42,797 nt of DNA, from positions 1 to 42,797 of the forward strand of contig DASQDR010000201.1 in assembly GCA_035634055.1 (NCBI GenBank). The letters are read 5' to 3'. Origin of the DNA: JAICTV01 sp035634055 (GTDB lineage: Bacteria > Planctomycetota > Phycisphaerae > Tepidisphaerales > Tepidisphaeraceae). The notes below the pieces were generated by a model. The model was not told where the DNA came from. It made no database searches and saw nothing but the letters and a program-made list of their open reading frames with translations. The position numbers and the translations under genes were made by a program. Each line of letters starts with the position of its first letter. The first letter of the stretch is position 1. This document shows positions 16,029 through 23,096 of this stretch, in pieces.

Positions 16029-16044
16029 ACGGGCGTCCATGCCG

Positions 16045-17565
16045 CTAATCCCTCGCCGCCTGCGCTCGCTTTACATGGTCCTTCACCAGCCCGGCCAGCT
16101 CTTCTCTCGCGGCGCGATGGGCGGGGTCGTCGGCTAGGTTCTTCAGCTCGTGCGGGTCGGTTTGCGGCTCCAGCAGCATGGCGCCGCCGCGGCCGGCGTC
16201 GAACTCGGCATAGCGATAGCGCTCGGTGCGCACGGCCACGTGCGTGAGCGTCCGGCCGTCCTCGCTCCAGACCGTGAAGGCGGGGCGGGTGGACGGGGCC
16301 TGCGGGTCATTTAGCAGCGGCGCCAGGCTGCGCCCCTCGATGCCGCGCGGCGCGGGTAGGCCGCACAGGTCGGCGAGCGTGGGGAGGATGTCGATCGACT
16401 CCACCACGCGCGGCGACGCCTGCCCATTTCCCTTTGCCTTCGGCGCGGCGACGATCAGCGGGACGCGCGAGCCCTGCTCCCAGACCGAGCCCGCCTTGGA
16501 CCACTTGCCCTTCTCGCCGAGCTGGTAGCCGTGGTCGCCCCAGAAGATCACGACGGTGTCGTCGCGCAGCCCCAGCCGGTCCAACTCGGCCAGCACCCGG
16601 CCGACGTTGAAGTCCATCCACGACGTGGAGGCGAGGTACGCGCGGATCATCTCTTTAGCCGCCTGCGGCGTCGCCTCGCGGCCGATGAACAGATCGGCGT
16701 TGCGCGGACGGACCGACATCTTCGGGAACCCCTCCCACACCGTCGGCCGCGGCGCGAAGTCGGGCGGCAGGGCGATCTGCTCCAGCGGATACTGGTCGTA
16801 GAACCGCTGCGGCGCCGTGGGCGGGCTGTGCGGCTTCACGAACCCGCAGGCGATGAAGAACGGGCGGTCCCTGTGCGCGCGGAGATTTTCGATGGTGCGG
16901 TCGGCCGTCCGGTAGTCGCCGTGCGCCTCGCCGTCGCCCTCCAAGACGATCCAGCGGTCGGAGTACTGCGCGCGGGTCATCTGCGATCGCGCGGTGGTCG
17001 GGGCGGCGGCGGGGGAGGGCGCGGTGCGGTCCGCTCGCGCGGTCGTCGGCGCCCGATTGGCCGGCGACGGCGGCGCCTGCGCTTCCTCGTCGTCGGGCGC
17101 GGGGTTCTTCCGCCCGGCGTCGTCGCTCCACGCCTTGGGGTCGTCCAGGCCGGCGCCGTGGAAGATCTTTCCGGCGCGGACGCTCACGTAACCGTTCTCC
17201 TTGAACAGTTGCGGCAGCGTGACCCAGTCCGGGTGCTGGGCGCGGAAGTCGGTGCGGTTGCCGAACACGCCGGTGGTGACGGGCTGACGCCCGGTTAGCA
17301 TGGAGACGCGCGACGGGTTGCACAGCGGGTACTGGCAGTACGCGCGGTCGAAGCGCACGCCGGCGGCGGCGAGGGCGTCGAGGTTTGGGGTCTTCGCCCG
17401 CCCGCCGTAGCTGGACAGCTCGGCCCGCAGGTCGTCGGAGATGATCAGCAGCACGTTGAGCGGCCGCCGGGCGGCGGTCGTCGCCGGCGCGGTCGCGGGG
17501 GCACCCATCGCCAGAGTGGTGAACGCGAGCAGCAAGACTGCCGGCAGCAGCGTGGGGCGAGGCAT
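16045..17565 (-). CDS. Secreted sulfatase, iduronate-2-sulfatase type
   Basis: The 506-residue protein has a signal peptide (LLPAVLLLAFTTLAMGAPA) and the alkaline-phosphatase-like sulfatase fold. NVLLIISDDLR holds the first metal aspartates, and CNPSR (Cys82) is the sequence converted to formylglycine by FGE. Later motifs are GKIFHG, FVKPHSPPTAP, WGDHGYQLGEKGKWSK and the C-terminal YRYAEF, matching the iduronate-2-sulfatase-like subfamily S1_7. Residues about 155-195 are an Ala/Thr/Pro-rich insert with low complexity, absent from usual family members. It acts outside the cytoplasm on sulfated polysaccharide. No FGE gene is in the window. It is divergent from asnS. Confidence 0.92.
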   Translation of the reverse strand: MPRPTLLPAVLLLAFTTLAMGAPATAPATTAARRPLNVLLIISDDLRAELSSYGGRAKTPNLDALAAAGVRFDRAYCQYPLCNPSRVSMLTGRQPVTTGVFGNRTDFRAQHPDWVTLPQLFKENGYVSVRAGKIFHGAGLDDPKAWSDDAGRKNPAPDDEEAQAPPSPANRAPTTARADRTAPSPAAAPTTARSQMTRAQYSDRWIVLEGDGEAHGDYRTADRTIENLRAHRDRPFFIACGFVKPHSPPTAPQRFYDQYPLEQIALPPDFAPRPTVWEGFPKMSVRPRNADLFIGREATPQAAKEMIRAYLASTSWMDFNVGRVLAELDRLGLRDDTVVIFWGDHGYQLGEKGKWSKAGSVWEQGSRVPLIVAAPKAKGNGQASPRVVESIDILPTLADLCGLPAPRGIEGRSLAPLLNDPQAPSTRPAFTVWSEDGRTLTHVAVRTERYRYAEFDAGRGGAMLLEPQTDPHELKNLADDPAHRAAREELAGLVKDHVKRAQAARD

Positions 17566-17676
17566 TCGCTCACCATACCGCGGCGCGCCCGGTCCGGCGA
17601 CGGCACATCATTGCGCGGGGCGGCGGAAGCGGGCGGCGGCAATGCAGGTGGCGGCGGAGCGGGCGGCCGGCGCCCG

Positions 17677-17705
17677 TTGCCCCGATCGCGCCTGCGGGAT
17701 ACCGT
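17677..17705 (+). promoter_or_regulatory. Candidate asnS promoter
   Basis: TTGCCC at 17677-17682 and TACCGT at 17700-17705 are separated by 17 bases. The predicted transcript would begin about 28 bases before the asnS ATG and include its AGGAG site. Confidence 0.4.
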
Positions 17706-17739
17706 CTGCCGCACGTCACCACACGAAGGAGCGCGCAGC

Positions 17740-19140
17740 ATGGCCGATGTGTCCGTCGCCGAGGCTCTGGCGGGGAAGCCGGGGGAAGGGGAGCAAGTGA
17801 CCTTGCGCGGTTGGGTGCGCACCCGCCGCGATTCCAAGGGCGGCTTCTCGTTCCTCACCGTCAACGACGGCTCCTCCTTCGACTCGATCCAGATCGTCGC
17901 CCCCAACACGCTGCCCAACTACGCCGAGGAGGTCCTCAAGATTACGTCCGGCTGCTCCGCGATCGTCACCGGCGCGCTGGTGAAGTCGCAGGGGAAGGGG
18001 CAGGCGTACGAGGTGCAGGCGGGCGGCGTGACGGTCGTCGGCTGGGTGGAGAACCCGGACCACTACCCGATCCAGCCGAAGCCGCACACGATGGAATTCC
18101 TGCGCGAGGTGGCGCACCTGCGGCCGCGCACCAACACCTTCGGCGCCATCACGCGCGTGCGGCACACGCTGTCGATGGCCATCCACCGCTTCTTCAGCGA
18201 GCGCGGGTTCTACTGGGTGCACACGCCGATCATCACCACCAGCGACGCCGAGGGGGCCGGCGCAATGTTCCGCGTCAGCACGCTGGACTTCGCCAATATG
18301 CCGCGCACGCCGGAGGGGAAGATCGACTTCGCGCAGGACTTCTTCGCCAAGGAGGCGAGCCTCACCGTCAGCGGGCAGCTCAACGTCGAGACCTACTGCA
18401 TGGCGATGAGCAAGGTCTACACGTTCGGCCCGACCTTTCGGGCCGAGTGGAGCTTCACCCCGCGGCACCTGGCGGAGTTCTGGATGATCGAGCCGGAGAT
18501 CGCCTTCGCCGACCTGTCGGCCGACGCCGACCTAGCGGAGGCGTTCCTCAAGTACCTCTTCCGCGCGCTGCTGGACGAGCGGCCGGACGACATGAAGTTT
18601 TTCGCCGACCGGATCGACAAGGGGTGTGTCACACGCCTGGAAAGCTTCGTCGACTCCAGCTTCGAGCGGATGACCTACACCGACGCCATCGCCGCGCTGG
18701 AGCAGAGCGGCAAGAAGTTCGAGTTCCCCGTGAAGTGGGGGATGGACATGCAGTCCGAGCACGAGCGCTGGCTGACCGAGGAGCACGTGAAGCGGCCGGT
18801 GGTGGTCATCAACTACCCCAAGGAGATCAAGGCGTTCTACATGCGGCTGAACGATGACGGCAGGACCGTCGCCGCCATGGACGTGCTGGCCCCCGGCATC
18901 GGCGAGATCATCGGCGGCTCGCAGCGCGAGGAACGGCTCGACGTGCTGGACCGCCGGATGGACGAGCTGAAGCTGAACAAGGAAGCGTACAACTGGTACC
19001 GCGACTTACGGCGCTACGGCACGGTCCCGCATGCCGGCTTCGGGCTGGGCTTCGAGCGGACGATCATGTACGCAACGGGGATGCAGAACGTCCGCGACGT
19101 CATCCCGTTCCCGCGGGTGCCGAAGCACGCGGAGTTTTAG
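17740..19140 (+). CDS. asnS: Asparaginyl-tRNA synthetase
   Basis: The 466-residue class II synthetase charges tRNA-Asn. An N-terminal OB fold (VTLRGWVRTRRDSKGGFSFL) is followed by the catalytic core: motif 1 around FFSERGFYWVHTPIIT, motif 2 in FRAEWSFTPRHLAEFWMIEPE, and motif 3 in GFGLGFERTIMYATG. FRVSTLDF marks the asparaginyl branch, and the GAGAMF segment before it belongs to the same block. Length is usual. The ATG at 17740 follows AGGAG by about nine bases; an open extension upstream of 17740 is Gly/Arg-rich and overlaps the promoter, so it is not used. Confidence 0.95.
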   Translation: MADVSVAEALAGKPGEGEQVTLRGWVRTRRDSKGGFSFLTVNDGSSFDSIQIVAPNTLPNYAEEVLKITSGCSAIVTGALVKSQGKGQAYEVQAGGVTVVGWVENPDHYPIQPKPHTMEFLREVAHLRPRTNTFGAITRVRHTLSMAIHRFFSERGFYWVHTPIITTSDAEGAGAMFRVSTLDFANMPRTPEGKIDFAQDFFAKEASLTVSGQLNVETYCMAMSKVYTFGPTFRAEWSFTPRHLAEFWMIEPEIAFADLSADADLAEAFLKYLFRALLDERPDDMKFFADRIDKGCVTRLESFVDSSFERMTYTDAIAALEQSGKKFEFPVKWGMDMQSEHERWLTEEHVKRPVVVINYPKEIKAFYMRLNDDGRTVAAMDVLAPGIGEIIGGSQREERLDVLDRRMDELKLNKEAYNWYRDLRRYGTVPHAGFGLGFERTIMYATGMQNVRDVIPFPRVPKHAEF

Positions 19141-19299
19141 GCAAAGGACCGCCGCCATCGGCCGCAGCGGCGAACGGCGACGGGACACGCGCCCGTCAAA
19201 CACCGCCGCGCGGCGGATGGCCGCGGGTCAGGGGGTCGCCATCAAAGCCACACGCGCAGGCGCGCGGCAGAGGCGTCACTCCTCCCGGAGGCCGGGCGC

Positions 19300-19500
19300 T
19301 CATTTGCTCTCGTCGCCGGGCGTGGGGTTGCCGGCGTCCACGTCCTTGTCCACCGTGTTCTCGCCTGGGTAGCGATCCTCGATCCCGACCTTCAGGTCCA
19401 CCTGGCTCGGCGGCACCTTGGCGGCGGTGGCCATGCTCTTCTTGGCGTCGCGCGACTTGCCTTCGGTCTGCGTGCGCGGGTCCAACTCGTCGTAGCTCAT
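19300..19500 (-). CDS. Small hypothetical polar protein, 66 residues
   Basis: The protein starts MSYDELDPRTQTEGKSRDAK and is rich in Asp, Glu, Lys and Pro with no hydrophobic segment. The ATG is preceded by a good AGGAG site seven bases away, which is the main argument that it is real. It lies between the asnS stop (convergent) and pdxA (same strand, 155 bases upstream). The composition suggests a soluble, possibly disordered protein. No family is recognised. Confidence 0.6.
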   Translation of the reverse strand: MSYDELDPRTQTEGKSRDAKKSMATAAKVPPSQVDLKVGIEDRYPGENTVDKDVDAGNPTPGDESK

Positions 19501-19614
19501 GGCCGGCTCCTTTTAAGGACCTGGCCGCAACCGGCGTGCCGGGAATGGCATTGATCGGACGTGCACCCACACAGATACCCACGCCAGCACGCGTGCCGCG
19601 GAAGCGGAGCAGCC

Positions 19615-19650
19615 GACACGCGGGGTGACACGCGGGGCGACACGCGGGCC
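19615..19650. repeat. Three tandem copies of a 12-bp repeat
   Basis: GACACGCGGGGT, GACACGCGGGGC and GACACGCGGGCC follow each other without gaps. The array ends five bases from the pdxA stop codon at 19656, so on the minus strand it lies just downstream of pdxA. Confidence 0.75.
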
Positions 19651-19655
19651 GCTGG

Positions 19656-20696
19656 TCACGGCGCGCGGTGCTCCGCCCGCCTGGCCTCGGCGCGCTCGTG
19701 CCGCTTCACCGCCAGGTCGATCGCCACCTCGATGGCCGCGCGCATGCTGCCGGGGTTGGCGCGGTTCCGGCCGACGATGTCGAAGGCTGTCCCGTGGTCC
19801 GGACTCGTGCGCACGATCGGCAGGCCGACCGTCAGGTTGACCGCGCGGTCGAACGCCAGCAGCTTCACCGGGATCAGTCCCTGATCGTGGTACATCGCCA
19901 CCACGGCGTCGAACTTGCCGTCGCGGGCGGCGAGGAAGATGGTGTCGGGCGGATACGGGCCGGTGCAGTCGATCCCCTGCTCGCGCGCCATGCGGATGGC
20001 CGGCTCGATGATGCGCTCTTCCTCGTCGCCGAACTGTCCGTTCTCGCTGGCGTGCGGGTTGACGCCCGCCACCGCGATGCGCGGCTTGGGGATGTCGAAC
20101 CAGTTCACCAGCGTCTCGTGCAGCAGCTCGATGGGGTTGAAGACGGCGCCGATGTTCAGCCGGCCCCACAGGCTGTTGAGCGGCACGTGCACGGTCGCCA
20201 GGATCACCTTGAGCGGCCCGCCGACGAACATCATCGCGTGCCGGCGCGCCCCCGTGCGCTGCGCGAACAGCTCGGTGTGGCCGGGGAAGTGGTAGCCGGC
20301 GAGCTTCCAGCTCTCCTTGGCGATCGGGGCGGTGACGACGGCGTCGACGATCTTCTTCTGCGCCGCGTCGATCGCGTCCAGGCAGAAGCGCATCGACGCC
20401 TCGCCGCCCGCCTTGCTCGGCGACCGGACGGCGTGCCCGAGCATCGAGTACTGGTCGTAATCGACCACCACCACGTCGTGCGGATAGGCGCGCAGCCGGC
20501 CGTTGAACTGGTCGCGCCACCAGAAGACGTCGAACTCCGCCAGGTCCGCGGCGTAGGCGAGCAACTCGTTCATCCCGTAGATGATGTACTTCGCCTTGTG
20601 GCGCAGGACCGGGTCGGCCAAGGCCTTCACGATCACCTCCGGCCCGATGCCGGCGGGGTCGCCCAGGGTGATGCCGATGGTGGGGCGGTAGTCCAT
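19656..20696 (-). CDS. pdxA: 4-hydroxythreonine-4-phosphate dehydrogenase
   Basis: The 346-residue protein oxidises 4-phospho-hydroxy-L-threonine in the DXP-dependent vitamin B6 pathway. Motifs are IGITLGDPAGIGPEV at the start, TAPIAKESW, the metal-site GYHFPGHTELFA, VAGVNPHASENGQFG, MYHDQGLIPVK and TSPDHGTAFDI. Length is slightly above the 329 residues of the E. coli enzyme. The ATG at 20696 directly precedes the conserved start; AAGGA lies about nine bases upstream. pdxH is also in the window (38776), so both later B6 enzymes are encoded here but not together. Confidence 0.95.
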   Translation of the reverse strand: MDYRPTIGITLGDPAGIGPEVIVKALADPVLRHKAKYIIYGMNELLAYAADLAEFDVFWWRDQFNGRLRAYPHDVVVVDYDQYSMLGHAVRSPSKAGGEASMRFCLDAIDAAQKKIVDAVVTAPIAKESWKLAGYHFPGHTELFAQRTGARRHAMMFVGGPLKVILATVHVPLNSLWGRLNIGAVFNPIELLHETLVNWFDIPKPRIAVAGVNPHASENGQFGDEEERIIEPAIRMAREQGIDCTGPYPPDTIFLAARDGKFDAVVAMYHDQGLIPVKLLAFDRAVNLTVGLPIVRTSPDHGTAFDIVGRNRANPGSMRAAIEVAIDLAVKRHERAEARRAEHRAP

Positions 20697-21015
20697 TGCG
20701 ATACGTCCTTCTGGCAACCTCCGTGCCGCGCCGGCCGGGCGAACCGCCCCGGCCTCCAACATTCCTTACCCTCATCTTGAACGCGCGCTTCGCCCGGTGC
20801 AACGGAAACCTGGGCGCGGAAGAGTTCGACGGTTGCCAAATGAAAACCGCGCGATTTCGCTTGACGGCTTGACCGCTGCCAGATCGTTGTTCCGCGCCGG
20901 AAATGTCGGATGATCGATGCGAGCGCGGGCAACGCCGCGCCGTCAGCGGGCGTTGAATAGAAATTCGTGGCAAGTGCCTGAAAGGATGAAGCCGGGCGTG
21001 CCGCCATCGCCGAGG
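20697..21015. other. Intergenic stretch between riboflavin synthase and pdxA
   Basis: No gene is supported in these 319 bases. The part nearest pdxA holds a candidate promoter (see 20774-20802). The middle has an AT-richer patch near 20840-20860 without a clear repeat or hairpin. Confidence 0.5.
20774..20802 (-). promoter_or_regulatory. Candidate pdxA promoter
   Basis: On the minus strand TTGCAC (20802-20797) and CAAGAT (20779-20774) are 17 bases apart, about 78 bases before the pdxA ATG. The -10 matches the consensus at only three of six positions. Confidence 0.35.
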
Positions 21016-21633
21016 TCACGTCCCGCGGCGCTCGAGCCACGAGACGATCGTCTTGGCCAGCACGTCCGCCTCGAAGTTGAACGGCCACCCGATCGGGCGG
21101 GTGCTCAGCGTGGTCAGGTCGAGCGTGGTCGGGATCAGGGCGACGTCGAATCGGTCGTGCTCCACCTTGGCGACGGTCAGGCTCACGCCGTCGATGCAGA
21201 CCGAGCCCTTCGGGGCGACGAACTTCATCAGTTCGGCCGGCGGCTGGAGGGTGAGGCGCCACTCGCCGGCGTCGCCGTCGCCGGCGGTCTGCGCGACGAG
21301 CCTGGCGGTGCCGTCGACGTGGCCTTGAACGAAATGGCCGTCGATGCGGTCGCCGACGCGAAGCGAGCGCTCCACGTTCACCTTGTCACCCGCCCGGAGC
21401 AGCCCGAGGTTGGTCTTCGCCAGCGTCTCGGGGATCACGTCGAACGCGAGCAGTTGTGGGCCGCTGCCGCCGCCGCCACCAATTTCGGCCACCGTCAGGC
21501 AGACGCCGTTGATGGCGACGCTCTCGCCGTGGCGAACGTCGTCCCACTCGGTGGCCAGGTTCAGGCGCACGAAGCCGGTGCCGTCGCTGACCGAGGCGAT
21601 GCGCGCGGTGCGCTGGACGATTCCGGTGAACAT
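21016..21633 (-). CDS. ribE: Riboflavin synthase, alpha subunit
   Basis: The 205-residue protein makes riboflavin from two molecules of 6,7-dimethyl-8-ribityllumazine. It has the characteristic start MFTGIVQ and two repeated lumazine-binding barrels: the first with GESVAINGVCLTV, the second with GSVCIDGVSLTV. FDVIPETLAKTNLG and HFVQGHVDGTA are also family motifs. A short Gly5 run follows the first barrel strand (AEIGGGGGSGP). The ATG at 21633 is preferred over one four codons upstream because MFTG is the conserved N-terminus. It is divergent from an SDR gene. Confidence 0.95.
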   Translation of the reverse strand: MFTGIVQRTARIASVSDGTGFVRLNLATEWDDVRHGESVAINGVCLTVAEIGGGGGSGPQLLAFDVIPETLAKTNLGLLRAGDKVNVERSLRVGDRIDGHFVQGHVDGTARLVAQTAGDGDAGEWRLTLQPPAELMKFVAPKGSVCIDGVSLTVAKVEHDRFDVALIPTTLDLTTLSTRPIGWPFNFEADVLAKTIVSWLERRGT

Positions 21634-21742
21634 CGGATCAAGCATAGGCCGGCGCGCGGCCGAGACAAGCGGAGGTGCCCCCAGGAGCGGCTCGGCGGCG
21701 AGATCGCAATCCGGTCTCTCGCGCTTGTGTACCGAAGCGCGT

Positions 21743-21771
21743 CTGGCGTCGCCCGCCGCGTTTCGTACGCT
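21743..21771 (+). promoter_or_regulatory. Weak candidate promoter immediately before the SDR gene
   Basis: CTGGCG at 21743-21748 and TACGCT at 21766-21771 are 17 bases apart. The -10 ends six bases before the GTG at 21778, implying a leaderless transcript if it is used. Confidence 0.3.
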
Positions 21772-21777
21772 GGTGCC

Positions 21778-22608
21778 GTGAGACGAGAACTCAGCGGAAT
21801 GGTCGTGGCCATCACGGGCGCCAGCGCCGGCATCGGCAAGGCGCTGGCCGAGCAGTTATCCGCGCGCGGCGCGCGGCTGGCGCTGTGCGCGCGGCGGCTG
21901 GAGCGCGTCGAGGAGCTGAACCGCGCGCTGGGCGGGAAGCACCTGGCGGTGCGCGCCGACGTGGCGGAGCGGGCGGAGTGCGAGGCCTTCGTCGCCGCGA
22001 CGCTCGACCGCTTCGGGCGGATCGACACGCTGGTCTGCAACGCCGGCTACGGCAGCTACAAGCTGGCGTGGCAGATGCCGCCGGACCAGGTCCGCCGCAT
22101 GTTCGCGGTCAACGTCTTCGGCACCACCGACTGCATTCACGCCGCCGTTCCCGCAATGCTGCGGCAGGACCCGCGCGAGGGCGTGCGCGGGCAGTTGGTG
22201 CTGGTGTCGTCGGCGGCAGCGCGGCGGGGCGTGCCGTACCTGGGGCCCTACGCGGCGACCAAGGCCGCGCAACTCTCGCTCGCGGAAGCGCTGCGCGTGG
22301 AGCTGCGCGCGCAGCGGATCGCCGTCAGCAGCGTTCACCCGATCATGACCCAGACCGAGTTCGGCACGGTGGCCGAGGCGGGCGGCGACGTGAAGCTGCC
22401 GCGGACGCTGGGGACGTCCCAGACGGTCGATCACGTCGCGCGGGCGATGGTGCGCGCGATCGAGAGCCCGCGACCCGAGGTCTGGCCGCACTGGCCGACG
22501 CGGCTGGCGCTGGGCATCGCCGCCGTCATGCCGCGCGTGGCGGACCGAATCATGAAGCGATATCTCCGTCAGGTGGAGGCGGCGAACGATCCGGGGCGCG
22601 GCGCGTGA
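21778..22608 (+). CDS. Short-chain dehydrogenase/reductase
   Basis: The 276-residue classical SDR has the cofactor loop ITGASAGIGKAL, the structural CNAGYGS motif, and the catalytic Ser-Tyr-Lys in LVSSAAARRGVPYLGPYAATKAA. The basic residues after the second strand (ARRLERVEE) suggest NADP(H). The C-terminus after about residue 230 is basic and amphipathic (WPTRLALGIAAVMPRV), as in membrane-associated SDRs of the DltE/YqjQ kind. The start is GTG at 21778; an ATG at 21799 is the alternative. Substrate unknown. Confidence 0.88.
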   Translation: MRRELSGMVVAITGASAGIGKALAEQLSARGARLALCARRLERVEELNRALGGKHLAVRADVAERAECEAFVAATLDRFGRIDTLVCNAGYGSYKLAWQMPPDQVRRMFAVNVFGTTDCIHAAVPAMLRQDPREGVRGQLVLVSSAAARRGVPYLGPYAATKAAQLSLAEALRVELRAQRIAVSSVHPIMTQTEFGTVAEAGGDVKLPRTLGTSQTVDHVARAMVRAIESPRPEVWPHWPTRLALGIAAVMPRVADRIMKRYLRQVEAANDPGRGA

Positions 22609-22950
22609 TCCGGGGTCGCAGTTGCGCGGGGAGATTGTGTTGAACGAAGAACTCGCGCGGCGGCGCGGTGGCGAGTGGCATCGCCTTCTGCGGGGTCGCC
22701 ACGGCACTGGCGCGTGCGGGCGCCTCACCGACTCCTCGCGCACCTTGCCCTCTCCCCGACCCTCTCCGCGAGTATGCGGAAATCAGTTCGGCGCGTGCCT
22801 GGCAGGAGGGGCGACTTCCGATTGATGGCGCGGCGTGCGCGGATGAGCACGTTCGCCGCCGCGATCGCGCCGGTGCATGTCCGCACCGCGCTGTTGCCGG
22901 GGCGGGCGGGGGCGACGCTGAGCCGTGCCCCCTGCTGGCCAAGTCGGTTC

Positions 22951-22975
22951 TTGACCGCCTCAAGGAGGCGGTTAA
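22951..22975. terminator. Stem-loop between convergent genes, possible terminator
   Basis: ACCGCCTC and GAGGCGGT form an 8-bp stem around the loop AAG, extendable to 11 pairs with a G-U and two A-T pairs. Neither side has a strong T-run, so intrinsic termination is uncertain. Confidence 0.4.
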
Positions 22976-22983
22976 ACTTCTCC

Positions 22984-23048
22984 GAGAAGCCTGCGGGCGG
23001 GACGGAGGCAGCTTCAGGCTGGTTCCCCCCTATTGACGCAGGCTTCTC
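22984..23048. repeat. 12-bp inverted repeat enclosing an inner stem
   Basis: GAGAAGCCTGCG at 22984-22995 is the exact reverse complement of CGCAGGCTTCTC at 23037-23048. The 41-base interior contains a smaller CAGC/GCTG stem. The element begins 48 bases beyond the beta-helix stop codon on the minus strand. Confidence 0.6.
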
Positions 23049-23096
23049 TATTTCCACCGCTTGCAGCGTGTAGGTGTCGCCGCGGCTCTCGTGCAC

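Larger units (their letters stand above)
22609..23096. other. Gene-free stretch with two consecutive inverted repeats
   Basis: No convincing gene occupies these 488 bases between the SDR and beta-helix stops (convergent). The 23097-proximal half contains two nested or consecutive stem-loops described separately (22951-22975 and 22984-23048). The other half is GC-rich without clear structure. A minus-strand frame is open through part of it in phase with the beta-helix gene, but lacks start signals. Confidence 0.5.

Noticed and set aside
22725..23096. Open frame in phase with the beta-helix gene just after its TAG, possible stop readthrough or C-terminal extension
   Set aside because: It overlaps the two inverted repeats, has no domain, and begins with GTG without a ribosome-binding site. 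The SdrD-B module is already complete before the TAG.
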